From DATKSS01 sp049582065 (lineage in GTDB: Bacteria; Chloroflexota; Dormibacteria; Dormibacterales; Dormibacteraceae), in NCBI GenBank assembly GCA_049582065.1, contig JBAUTF010000235.1, positions 1-21,253 on the forward strand: a stretch of 21,253 nucleotides of DNA. The letters are read 5' to 3'. Under the pieces are notes generated by a model. That model saw nothing but the letters and a program-made list of their open reading frames with translations, did no database searches and was not told where the DNA came from. Shown here in pieces: positions 13,882-21,065 of this stretch. The position numbers and the translations under genes were made by a program. The first letter of the stretch is position 1; each line of letters starts with the position of its first letter.

Positions 13882-13887
13882 TAGACT
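13882..13887 (+). promoter_or_regulatory. Candidate -10 hexamer of the glycosyltransferase pair
   Basis: TAGACT lies 8 bases before ATG 13896 in the 55-base gap after the second citrate synthase. No ribosome-binding site is present. The geometry matches the other leaderless candidates. Confidence 0.45.
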
Positions 13888-13895
13888 CCGCGGCG

Positions 13896-15032
13896 ATGCG
13901 TTTGACCGGCCCGGCCTTGATCGAACTCGTCGGCCCCGAGAGGAGAGAGCGCTGGTTCAAGGTCGCGCTGGCCACTTTCTTGGCTTATTTGACGCTCTTC
14001 AACCTCTACCAGGTGTGGGTGGCATTCCCTCACAAGCTCATCGAAAGCGACTTTCGCATCTGGTACGCGGCCGCGGAGATCGGACCACGATGGGGCTGGA
14101 CACACCTCTACGACATAGACATCCAACGCCTGGCGGTGCAATCGGTATGGCCAGGGTCGCGGTACCTTCTGTTCGCAAATCCGCCGCCCGCAGCGTGGGT
14201 GATCTTGCCCTTCACGCTGGCACCCTTCGGCGTCGCGCTCGCCTTGTGGACTGTGTTGAGCGTTGCGCTGCTCGTCGCAATCAGCCAGGCCTACGCGGGG
14301 TCGGGGCGATGGTCGAAAGCGGTGTTCGCCATGTCGGCCGTCGGCTTCCTGCCCACTTTCGTGATGGTCGAGGCGGCGCCACTTTCACCGGTGGTCATCG
14401 GCGCGGCTGGTGCCTGCGCGTTGCTCTTGAAACGCGGACGTGAGATTCCGGCCGGGCTCGTCTTGAGCCTGATCATCGTCAAACCGAATATCGCGGTCCT
14501 GGTGCCGGTTGCCATCCTGGCCGCCGGCCACCTCCGAGCATTTGTGGCCTGGCTCGCCGCCACCGTCTTGATGGGGTTGATCTCATTGATCACGATCGGC
14601 ACCCATGGATTGCTGTCGTTCATCGCTGTGAACATCTCTTTGTACCGGGAGGCATATCACCTCAACTATTCGCTGGACGACCTCTTGGGTAGCACATTGC
14701 TGTACGTCATCGCGGCCGCCATCATCATCGCGCTGGCGTTGATCGCGGCGTATGCCAACAGAAAGATCGCGCCTGGAGTCTGCGTAGCGGCAGGCATCTC
14801 AGGCTCCTTGCTTATCAACCATCACCTCACCCCGGCGGACTTCACGTTGCTTCTCATCCCCGTGTGGATACTCATCGCCATGTCTCCCGCGCCGCACATG
14901 CGCGTAATCGTCTTCGCGCTTTGGGCGGCCGGGTGGGCGAGCTCGATCGGCTTCGCCTGGCCGGTCGCCGCCATGGAGACGGCGGTGCTGCTGGCGCTCG
15001 TCATTCCACGCGGGCGGGTGGCCGCCGCGTGA
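13896..15032 (+). CDS. GT87-like (DUF2029) integral-membrane glycosyltransferase, copy 1
   Basis: Polytopic GT-C fold enzyme expected to use a polyprenyl-phosphate sugar to glycosylate a lipid or envelope glycan on the outer face of the membrane. 378 residues with about nine or ten hydrophobic segments. After the first membrane helix comes SDFRIWYAAAEIG (residues about 50-62), whose Asp matches the catalytic acidic residue of GT-C enzymes, then GWTHLYD. Further family blocks are ANPPPAAWVILPFTLAP and LIIVKPNIAVLVPVA. Donor and acceptor are unknown. The ATG follows TAGACT by 8 bases; a much longer in-frame extension overlaps the citrate synthase gene and is rejected. It overlaps copy 2 by 4 bases (GTGA), so they are an operon of paralogues. 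Confidence 0.85.
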   Translation: MRLTGPALIELVGPERRERWFKVALATFLAYLTLFNLYQVWVAFPHKLIESDFRIWYAAAEIGPRWGWTHLYDIDIQRLAVQSVWPGSRYLLFANPPPAAWVILPFTLAPFGVALALWTVLSVALLVAISQAYAGSGRWSKAVFAMSAVGFLPTFVMVEAAPLSPVVIGAAGACALLLKRGREIPAGLVLSLIIVKPNIAVLVPVAILAAGHLRAFVAWLAATVLMGLISLITIGTHGLLSFIAVNISLYREAYHLNYSLDDLLGSTLLYVIAAAIIIALALIAAYANRKIAPGVCVAAGISGSLLINHHLTPADFTLLLIPVWILIAMSPAPHMRVIVFALWAAGWASSIGFAWPVAAMETAVLLALVIPRGRVAAA

Positions 15033-16165
15033 AGCGGACGGCCAACCTCGCGGCGGCGGCCTTCATCACCGCCTCGCTGATCACCAACGCTTTCCGATTC
15101 TGGCTGCTCGAAGTCGTGAACGTCCATGGCGACGACTTCCGTTTCTACTACTCGATGGCCCGAGTCGGGCTGACCTACGGCTGGTCGCATATCTATGACC
15201 TGAGTCTGCAATGCGCGCCGATCGGCCCTATCTCAGAATCCGAGGCCCACTGCCCTGGTTTGGCCCTACCACCCCTGGCATGGATTGTCACTCCGTTCAC
15301 GATCCTGCCTTACACGAGCGCCTATCCCTTGTGGATTGTTTCGCTCGCGCTGTGCATCGCCGCGATCGTCGGGCTGCTGTGGAGACGCTTTCCCGAGCCA
15401 AGGGGCATCTACGCCGCGGCGGCCTTAACGCTATACCCGCTGGTCTACGGTCTCTTCCTCGGCCAGGCCACGATCATCGCGCTGCTGGGAGTCGTGCTGG
15501 CGTGGTGGCTGCTTCGCGAGCGACGGCCGAACCTGGCGGGAGTGGCGCTCGTGCTAATCGTCGCCAAGCCGCAGATTGTGCTGCTGGTTCCGGTCGCTCT
15601 GGCCCTTGCCGGTCGATGGCGAACCGTGCTTGTCTTCGCGAGCCTGAGCTCCGCCCTCGGATTGGTAGCTCTGGCCACACTCGGGCCGCACGGCGTGACG
15701 GCCTACGACTCAATCGCTCGAGACGAGCTCGGCCAGGAACTCAATTACGTGTACACATTCGCCGGCCTTTTTGGCCACACGACCGGTACCGCCCTTCAAT
15801 ATGTTTTGGGGCTGGTCGCGCTGGTCACTGCGTGGCGGTTCCGGGATCATCTCGACGCCGTCTTCCTGCTGGGCATCCTGGGAAGCGCGCTCGTCAGCCC
15901 GTACTGGCACGTGCCGGATTATGTCGTCCTCATTCCGGCGGCCGCGTTTCAGCTGAGCCTCGGGCCTCGAAGTCCTGCCCTTTTGCTGGCCGCCGCGCTT
16001 TTTGTGGTGGGCTCGCCGTTCGCCGTCGGAGTGACATTTATGCCCTCCGTGGTCCAGGTCGGATCCTGGCTCGTGCTCGAAACCGGCTGGCTTCTTTGGC
16101 TTGCCTCCCGGCCGGCCGACGCCTTCGTGCCCGTGGATTCCTTGCCTGCGGTGGCCGCGGCTTGA
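15029..16165 (+). CDS. GT87-like (DUF2029) integral-membrane glycosyltransferase, copy 2
   Basis: Paralogue of the preceding gene with the same length, 378 residues. Matching blocks: GDDFRFYYSMARVGLTYGWS-HIYDL (copy 1 DFRIWYAAAEIGPRWGW-HLYDI), LALPPLAWIVTPFTILP (copy 1 NPPPAAWVILPFTLAP) and VLIVAKPQIVLLVPVALA (copy 1 LIIVKPNIAVLVPVAIL). It has about ten membrane segments and a short basic N-terminus (MKRTAN). It starts at GTG 15029, inside the copy 1 stop (GTGA). An upstream in-frame ATG within copy 1 is less likely, as it would add a non-hydrophobic Arg-rich leader. Retention of the DFR motif in both copies suggests two active enzymes, perhaps adding successive sugars; this is inference. Confidence 0.85.
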   Translation: MKRTANLAAAAFITASLITNAFRFWLLEVVNVHGDDFRFYYSMARVGLTYGWSHIYDLSLQCAPIGPISESEAHCPGLALPPLAWIVTPFTILPYTSAYPLWIVSLALCIAAIVGLLWRRFPEPRGIYAAAALTLYPLVYGLFLGQATIIALLGVVLAWWLLRERRPNLAGVALVLIVAKPQIVLLVPVALALAGRWRTVLVFASLSSALGLVALATLGPHGVTAYDSIARDELGQELNYVYTFAGLFGHTTGTALQYVLGLVALVTAWRFRDHLDAVFLLGILGSALVSPYWHVPDYVVLIPAAAFQLSLGPRSPALLLAAALFVVGSPFAVGVTFMPSVVQVGSWLVLETGWLLWLASRPADAFVPVDSLPAVAAA

Positions 16166-16207
16166 CGCGTGACCGCAATGGGCGACACGGATGCCGCGCG
16201 CGACGGG

Positions 16208-16296
16208 ACGGCCCACGTGCTCGAGCAGAGAGCCGGCGACCGGATCATCCACCAGTCGGAGTGATCGGACCCGAACCTCGAAAACGGGTGCCGCTC
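16208..16296 (+). pseudogene. Remnant of a citrate synthase 3' end
   Basis: These 89 bases align with 13733-13825, near the 3' end of the second citrate synthase. By eye, 77 of 89 aligned bases match, with a 3-base and a 1-base deletion in the remnant. Read across the frameshift it gives TAHVLEQRAGDRIIHQSE then IGPEPRKRVPL, against TAHVLEQSANNRIIRPQSEYIGPEPRKPVPL in the intact gene. It resembles the second paralogue, not the first. It lies 42 bases after the copy 2 glycosyltransferase and just before the stop of the minus-strand gene at 16311. With the intact gene it brackets the glycosyltransferase pair as a direct repeat, so the region arose by duplication and decay. It is not translated as a useful product. 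Confidence 0.85.
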
Positions 16297-16310
16297 AACC
16301 AGGGTGGCGA

Positions 16311-17528
16311 TCACGCCGGCCCAGCATCTGCCAGCCGGGCGATCGGATGCGGGACGAGGCCGGTGCGCAAGCGCCTCCAGCGAATCCAGGCCAGAAGGAG
16401 GAAGTACTGGCCGAATTGCCCGGCCGTATATGTGAAAACCAGCAACGTTATCGGCGCCCCTGCGAGGCTCGACAGCGGATCCCACACGAGATCGGTGAGC
16501 GCATAGGCAAGCACCAGGCATAACCACAGCGCTCGGGGAGCCCCGTCGCGCCAGAACTGATAGGACAGCAAGAGGAACAGGGGGCCCGTCAGCAAGCCGT
16601 AGTGGTTCCAATCGATCGGGCCCACCATCGTCGATAGAAAACAAGCCGCGGCAAATGTCTCCCACTCTCCCTCGGGCGACTGGGTAAGGCCGCGCACGAG
16701 CAGCCAGCCGGCCAGCACGAGGATCGCCGAGATGGCGACGGTGATGATGGTGGACGGCTCCAGGCCGAGCCGGCACAGCAGGGCCACCGGTGAATAGTTC
16801 TCCACGATGCAGGCCGCGATCGGTGCACGACCGTTGCGCAAAAACCCCGCGAGGTAGTCCCAAGGATTGAGTACGCGGGGATCGTTGGCGCGCCATGCGA
16901 GGAACACAAAACCCAGAACGGTGAGGGCGGCCGCCGTGACGATCGCCCACGCGCCCGCCGCGCGTGACCGACGCCGCAGAAGAAACGCGAGTGGCAGCAG
17001 GATCAAGATCGGCTTCCAAGCCACCGACAGGCCGAGCAGGAAACCGGATGTTCGATCGTGGCGCCCGGCCAGGACGAATCCCGCGAGCCCCATCACGAAG
17101 ACCATGAGGTTGAATTGCAGCCAGAAGATCGTCGATACCGCCGGCGCCAGGAGGCAGGCGGCGGCCAGTGTGGCCCACCACCACGCCGAAGGAACCCGAC
17201 TCCGCAGGCGCGGCCACACCATGGCGAGCAGGACCATCCACACCGAGAGGTTGACTGCCATGAAGATTCGCGCCGCGACGTAATCGGGCGCGAGGCGTGT
17301 GATCGATGCCATCACCAGCGCCAGGAACGGGGTCCCCGTCCAGAGGACGAGATTCTGAGGATGTCCGGTCGCCCAGGCTTCCGCGCCGCCGCGGTAAGCC
17401 ACTCCGAAGTCAGCCGTGTAATGAAGAGTCGCCGCGATCAGGGCCACAGGCATGGCGGCGATCGCCGGGGCCACATTGAGCAATGGCTCGTACCGCTGCC
17501 GTGTCCGAATGACCTCCGGCAAGCGCAT
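16311..17528 (-). CDS. GT87-like (DUF2029) membrane glycosyltransferase, divergent third member
   Basis: 405 residues with about ten to twelve hydrophobic segments. It shares with the two plus-strand enzymes the early acidic motif after helix 1 (TADFGVAYRGGAEAW, near residues 38-52), a GTPFLALVMA segment and SVAWKPILILLPLAF, equivalent to the IVKP...LVP block. It is more distant from them than they are from each other. Likely a polyprenyl-phosphate-dependent sugar transferase of the envelope; substrate unknown. ATG 17528 has no ribosome-binding site but follows GACAAT by 8 bases. It is divergent from lpdA (87 bases between starts), and its 3' end abuts the citrate synthase remnant. Confidence 0.8.
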   Translation of the reverse strand: MRLPEVIRTRQRYEPLLNVAPAIAAMPVALIAATLHYTADFGVAYRGGAEAWATGHPQNLVLWTGTPFLALVMASITRLAPDYVAARIFMAVNLSVWMVLLAMVWPRLRSRVPSAWWWATLAAACLLAPAVSTIFWLQFNLMVFVMGLAGFVLAGRHDRTSGFLLGLSVAWKPILILLPLAFLLRRRSRAAGAWAIVTAAALTVLGFVFLAWRANDPRVLNPWDYLAGFLRNGRAPIAACIVENYSPVALLCRLGLEPSTIITVAISAILVLAGWLLVRGLTQSPEGEWETFAAACFLSTMVGPIDWNHYGLLTGPLFLLLSYQFWRDGAPRALWLCLVLAYALTDLVWDPLSSLAGAPITLLVFTYTAGQFGQYFLLLAWIRWRRLRTGLVPHPIARLADAGPA

Positions 17529-17536
17529 CGCGCCAC

Positions 17537-17542
17537 ATTGTC
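17537..17542 (-). promoter_or_regulatory. Candidate -10 hexamer of the minus-strand glycosyltransferase
   Basis: GACAAT on the minus strand, 8 bases before ATG 17528, with no ribosome-binding site. It shares the 87-base divergent region with the lpdA promoter. Confidence 0.4.
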
Positions 17543-17601
17543 GGCTTTCGGAAGACCGCCCGGCTCCTATCTCGACGGCTGAGCGACGGCGGCGACCAAC
17601 C

Positions 17602-17607
17602 TACACT
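17602..17607 (+). promoter_or_regulatory. Candidate -10 hexamer of the lpdA-E1-E2 operon
   Basis: TACACT, 8 bases before ATG 17616, without a ribosome-binding site. Hexamer and spacing are identical to those before the first citrate synthase. Confidence 0.55.
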
Positions 17608-17615
17608 TAGTCGAG

Positions 17616-18992
17616 ATGCCCGCGACAGACTTCGACGTGGCCATTCTCGGTGGCGGGATGGGTGGTTATCCGGCCGCCATCCGGGCGTCCCAGCTCGGGC
17701 TGAGGGTCGCGCTGGTCGAGGCCGACAAGCTGGGGGGCACCTGCCTGCACGTGGGCTGCATCCCGACCAAAGCCCTGTTGGAGTCGTCAGAGCTGTTCCA
17801 CCGCGTTGCCGAGCGAGGCCCCGAGTTCGGGGTCAACGCCGACAAGGTGCAGTACGACTACGCCCGTATCGCGGCCCGGCGCGACGCGATCGTCAGCCAG
17901 CTGCACAAGGGCGTCCAGTACCTCATGAAGAAGAACAAGATCGAAGTCGTTGAGGGCCGCGGCAAGATCCGCGACCGCAACACGATCGGCGTGGGCGGCA
18001 AGCAGGTGAAGGCGAAAAACCTCATCGTGGCGACCGGCTCGACGGTGAAGTCGCTCCCGGGCCTCGAGTTCGACGGCCAGTTCATCATCTCGTCCGACAA
18101 CGCGACTTTGGCCGCCAAGGTGCCAGAGTCGATCTGCATCATCGGCGCGGGCGCAGTCGGCGTCGAGTTCTCGACCCTCTACAGCCAGCTCGGCGTCAAG
18201 GTCACGCTGCTCGAGGCTCTCGACCGTTTGGTGCCACTCGAGGACGAGGAGATCTCCAAGGAGATGCTGTCCCAGTTCAAGAAGGCCGGCATCGACTGCC
18301 GTCCCGGCGTCAAGGTCAAGAGCGCGAAGAAGGCGCGCGATGGCGTGAGCATCGAGACCGACCAGGGTGAAGTGTGGGCGCGCCAGCTGCTGGTGGCCGT
18401 AGGCCGCGCTCCACGATCAACGGACATCGGCCTGGAGCAGGTGGGCGTGCAGACCCACCCCAACGGCTTCGTCCAGGTCGACAAGTGGATGAAGACGTCG
18501 GCCGAGGGCATCCATGCCATCGGCGACGTTGTGGGCGGTTACCTGCTCGCGCACGCCGCCGCGCACGAAGGCATGACCGCCGTGGAGGACATCGCCGGTC
18601 AGCGAGTCGCGCCGATGGAGCAAGAGCTGGTCACTCGGTGCACCTATTCCCACCCCCAGATCGCATCCGTTGGTTTGACCGAGAAGCAGGCGCGGGACAA
18701 AGGACACGAGGTGAAGATCGGCCGCTTTCCGTTCACCGCCCTGGGACGCGCCATCATCCACGGCGAAACAGGCGGGTTCGTCAAGATCGTCGCGGACGGC
18801 AAGACGGGCAGGATGCTGGGGGCGCATATCGTCGGCCCCAACGCCACCGAGCTGATCGCCGAGCCCGCTCTGACCCAGCTCTTCCAGGGCGACGCCTGGG
18901 AGCTGGGCCGCAACATCCACCCGCACCCCACGCTCAGCGAGGCGGTCATGGAGGCGGCGCTGGCCGTGGACGGCCACGCGATCCACATTTAA
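17616..18992 (+). CDS. lpdA: Dihydrolipoyl dehydrogenase (E3)
   Basis: Flavoenzyme that reoxidises dihydrolipoamide of 2-oxoacid dehydrogenase complexes with NAD+. 458 residues, usual length. FAD-binding GGGMGGYPAA 12-21, redox disulfide Cys43/Cys48 in GGTCLHVGCIPTK, NAD-binding IIGAGAVGVEF around 174-184, the second FAD motif IHAIGDV, and C-terminal active-site HPHPTLSE with His437 and Glu442. There is no N-terminal lipoyl domain. The second FAD-binding Gly is followed by MGGYPAA rather than the common PGGYVAA. ATG 17616 follows TACACT by 8 bases with no ribosome-binding site. E1 follows after 9 bases and E2 after that, so it serves the branched-chain complex encoded here and possibly others. 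Confidence 0.97.
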   Translation: MPATDFDVAILGGGMGGYPAAIRASQLGLRVALVEADKLGGTCLHVGCIPTKALLESSELFHRVAERGPEFGVNADKVQYDYARIAARRDAIVSQLHKGVQYLMKKNKIEVVEGRGKIRDRNTIGVGGKQVKAKNLIVATGSTVKSLPGLEFDGQFIISSDNATLAAKVPESICIIGAGAVGVEFSTLYSQLGVKVTLLEALDRLVPLEDEEISKEMLSQFKKAGIDCRPGVKVKSAKKARDGVSIETDQGEVWARQLLVAVGRAPRSTDIGLEQVGVQTHPNGFVQVDKWMKTSAEGIHAIGDVVGGYLLAHAAAHEGMTAVEDIAGQRVAPMEQELVTRCTYSHPQIASVGLTEKQARDKGHEVKIGRFPFTALGRAIIHGETGGFVKIVADGKTGRMLGAHIVGPNATELIAEPALTQLFQGDAWELGRNIHPHPTLSEAVMEAALAVDGHAIHI

Positions 18993-19001
18993 GTAACGGC
19001 G

Positions 19002-21065
19002 ATGGCCCAGACCGTCAAGACCAAAGGACCTACCTTCAACCCCGAATGGCGCTTGCAGGAGCCGGTGGCTTGGCGCGACACCGACCTGGACGAAAAGACC
19101 CTGAAGGAGTGGTTCCACTACATCCTGCTCGGGCGCCAGGTCGACTACCGGTTCCAGGTCCTGAACCGGCAGGGCCGTGCGCCTTTCATCATCTCGTGCG
19201 CCGGCCATGAGGCGGCTCAGATCGGCGTCGGCTGGCCTCTGAAACCCAAGCACGACTGGATCTCGCCGTACTATCGCGACGTCGTATTGAACATGCGCAT
19301 GGGCATGTCGCCGCTGGACCTCATGCTCTCGGTCCTCGCCAAAGCGGCGGACCCCGCGTCCGGCGGCAAGCAGACGCCTGGGCACTTCTCGGACACTCGG
19401 CTCAACATCATCTCCGGCGGCTCACCCGTGGCGACGCAGATGGTGCACGGGGCTGGCGTCGCGTACGCGCTGAAGATGGACGGCACCGACAAGGTCGTGA
19501 TGACCTGCTACGGAGAGGGCGCCGGGGCCGAGGGCGACACGCACGAGGCGTTCAACTTCGCCTCGATCTACAAGCTGCCCGAGGTCTTCGTCTGCCAGAA
19601 CAACGGCTTTGCCATCTCGACCCCGATGCGCAAGGAGTACGCCGTCGAGTACGTCGCACAGCGGGCCGCCGGCTATGGGTTTCCCGGGGTCACCGTCGAC
19701 GGACGCGATCCCGTGACCTGCTACGTCGTCTCGAAAGAGGCCGTCGCCCGAGCCCGTGCGGGCGAAGGGCCGACTTTGATCGAAACCCTCGTCGACCGCC
19801 TGGGCGCCCATTCTTCGGAGGATGACCAGCGGCGCTATCGCACACAGGAGGAGATCGACCATCTCGCGCTGAACGACTGCCTGGAGCAGTTCAAGAAGCG
19901 GCTGCTGGACGAGAGCGTGCTTTCCGAAAAGGAGGTGGCCGAGCTCGAGGAGCGCGTCAAGGAAGAGGTGACGCAGGCGACGCGAGAGGGGATGGAATCT
20001 CCTGATCCTCCGGCCGAGAACGCGCTGACCAACGTCTACTCGGCCGACGTCCCCAAAGCGATCGATCCGGCCGCAGGGGTCGAGACCGAGGAGATGAACA
20101 TGGTGGCCGCGCTCCGCTCGGCGCTGACCGAGGAGATGGAGCGCGACGAGCGCGTGATGGTGCTCGGCGAGGACGTTGGCCAGAAAGGTGGCGTGTTCCT
20201 CGTCACCGACGGGCTGCGTGCCCGGTTCGGCGAAGCCAGGGTCATCGACACTCCACTGGCCGAGTCGTCCATCGCCGGAGTCTCGTTGGGCCTGGCCATC
20301 GCCGGCAAGCGCCCCGTCGCCGAAATGCAGTTCGCCGACTTCGCGCACATGGCGTTCAACCAGATCACCAACGAGATCGCGAAGTTCCGTTATCGGAGCG
20401 ACGGCGACTGGGGCGTGCCGATGGTCGTGAGGGCGCCGATGGGAGGCCACGCGCACGGCGCGCTCTACCACTCGCAGTCGATCGAGGCGCGGTTCGCCAC
20501 CCCCGGATTGAAGATCGTGATCCCGTCGAGCCCTTACGAGGCGAAAGGGCTCCTCCTCGCGGCCATCCGCGACCCGGACCCTGTTCTCTTCTTTGAGCAC
20601 AAGCGGCTCTATCGAATGTTCAAGGAGGCCGTGCCCAAAGGCGAGTACCTGATCCCTTTGCAGGTCGCCCGCACTGTGCGCGGGGGTGCCGACATCTCGG
20701 TCTTCTGCTACGGCCTCATGGTCCACTACGCCCTCGAAGCCGCGAAGGTGCTCGAGCAGGATGGCGTCAGCGTCGAGATCGTCGACCTACGCACCGTCTA
20801 CCCGCTTGACAAGGATGCGATCATCGCGTCGGCACGCAAGACCGGCAAGTGCCTCGTCCTTTACGAGGAGAACTTCAGCGTATCCATCGGCTCCGAGGTC
20901 GCCGCGCTGATCGCCGACGAAGCGTGGCGCTGGCTCGATGCGCCGGTCAAGCGGTTCGGAGGGCTCGATGTGCCGTCGATGCCTTACGCGGTGCCGATGG
21001 AGGAATACTTCATGCCCACCCCGGACAAGATCACCAAGGTCCTTCGCGACCTGGCCGCCTACTAA
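19002..21065 (+). CDS. Branched-chain 2-oxoacid dehydrogenase E1, alpha and beta subunits fused
   Basis: Thiamine-diphosphate enzyme that decarboxylates 2-oxoacids and acylates the E2 lipoyl group. 687 residues joining E1-alpha (about 25-340) and E1-beta (about 363-687) through a linker near 340-362. The ThDP motif spans 171-201 (GEGAGAEGDTHEAFNF...CQNN) with the GEG form found in mammalian BCKDH alpha. RLGAHSSEDDQRRYR (266-280) resembles the BCKDH HSTSDD..YR loop rather than PDH. The beta part has LGEDVGQKGGVF (388-399), TPLAESSIAG, MQFADF, HGALYHSQS with His490, and FFEHKRLYR. These favour branched-chain substrates over pyruvate, but specificity is inferred. The gene begins 9 bases after lpdA and its stop shares a base with the E2 start (TAATG). 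Confidence 0.94.
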   Translation: MAQTVKTKGPTFNPEWRLQEPVAWRDTDLDEKTLKEWFHYILLGRQVDYRFQVLNRQGRAPFIISCAGHEAAQIGVGWPLKPKHDWISPYYRDVVLNMRMGMSPLDLMLSVLAKAADPASGGKQTPGHFSDTRLNIISGGSPVATQMVHGAGVAYALKMDGTDKVVMTCYGEGAGAEGDTHEAFNFASIYKLPEVFVCQNNGFAISTPMRKEYAVEYVAQRAAGYGFPGVTVDGRDPVTCYVVSKEAVARARAGEGPTLIETLVDRLGAHSSEDDQRRYRTQEEIDHLALNDCLEQFKKRLLDESVLSEKEVAELEERVKEEVTQATREGMESPDPPAENALTNVYSADVPKAIDPAAGVETEEMNMVAALRSALTEEMERDERVMVLGEDVGQKGGVFLVTDGLRARFGEARVIDTPLAESSIAGVSLGLAIAGKRPVAEMQFADFAHMAFNQITNEIAKFRYRSDGDWGVPMVVRAPMGGHAHGALYHSQSIEARFATPGLKIVIPSSPYEAKGLLLAAIRDPDPVLFFEHKRLYRMFKEAVPKGEYLIPLQVARTVRGGADISVFCYGLMVHYALEAAKVLEQDGVSVEIVDLRTVYPLDKDAIIASARKTGKCLVLYEENFSVSIGSEVAALIADEAWRWLDAPVKRFGGLDVPSMPYAVPMEEYFMPTPDKITKVLRDLAAY

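Noticed and set aside
13320..13895. 192-codon in-frame extension upstream of the first glycosyltransferase
   Set aside because: It lies over the second citrate synthase in another frame, is Arg/Ser-rich and lacks homology; a TAGACT hexamer 8 bases before ATG 13896 supports the shorter start.
16229..16266. Hairpin between the converging glycosyltransferase genes as a terminator
   Set aside because: The possible stem (CCGGATCA with TGATCGG) needs a bulge and a long loop, and its sequence is explained by the citrate synthase remnant.
17328..17338. GGGGTCCCC as a third copy of the palindromic repeat core
   Set aside because: It lies inside the coding sequence of the minus-strand glycosyltransferase, and the flanking bases do not match the arms or loop of the two real copies.
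19422..20726. 434-codon minus-strand frame opposite the E1 gene
   Set aside because: Asp/Glu/Arg/His-rich shadow with no domain; the plus strand encodes an unmistakable fused E1 protein.
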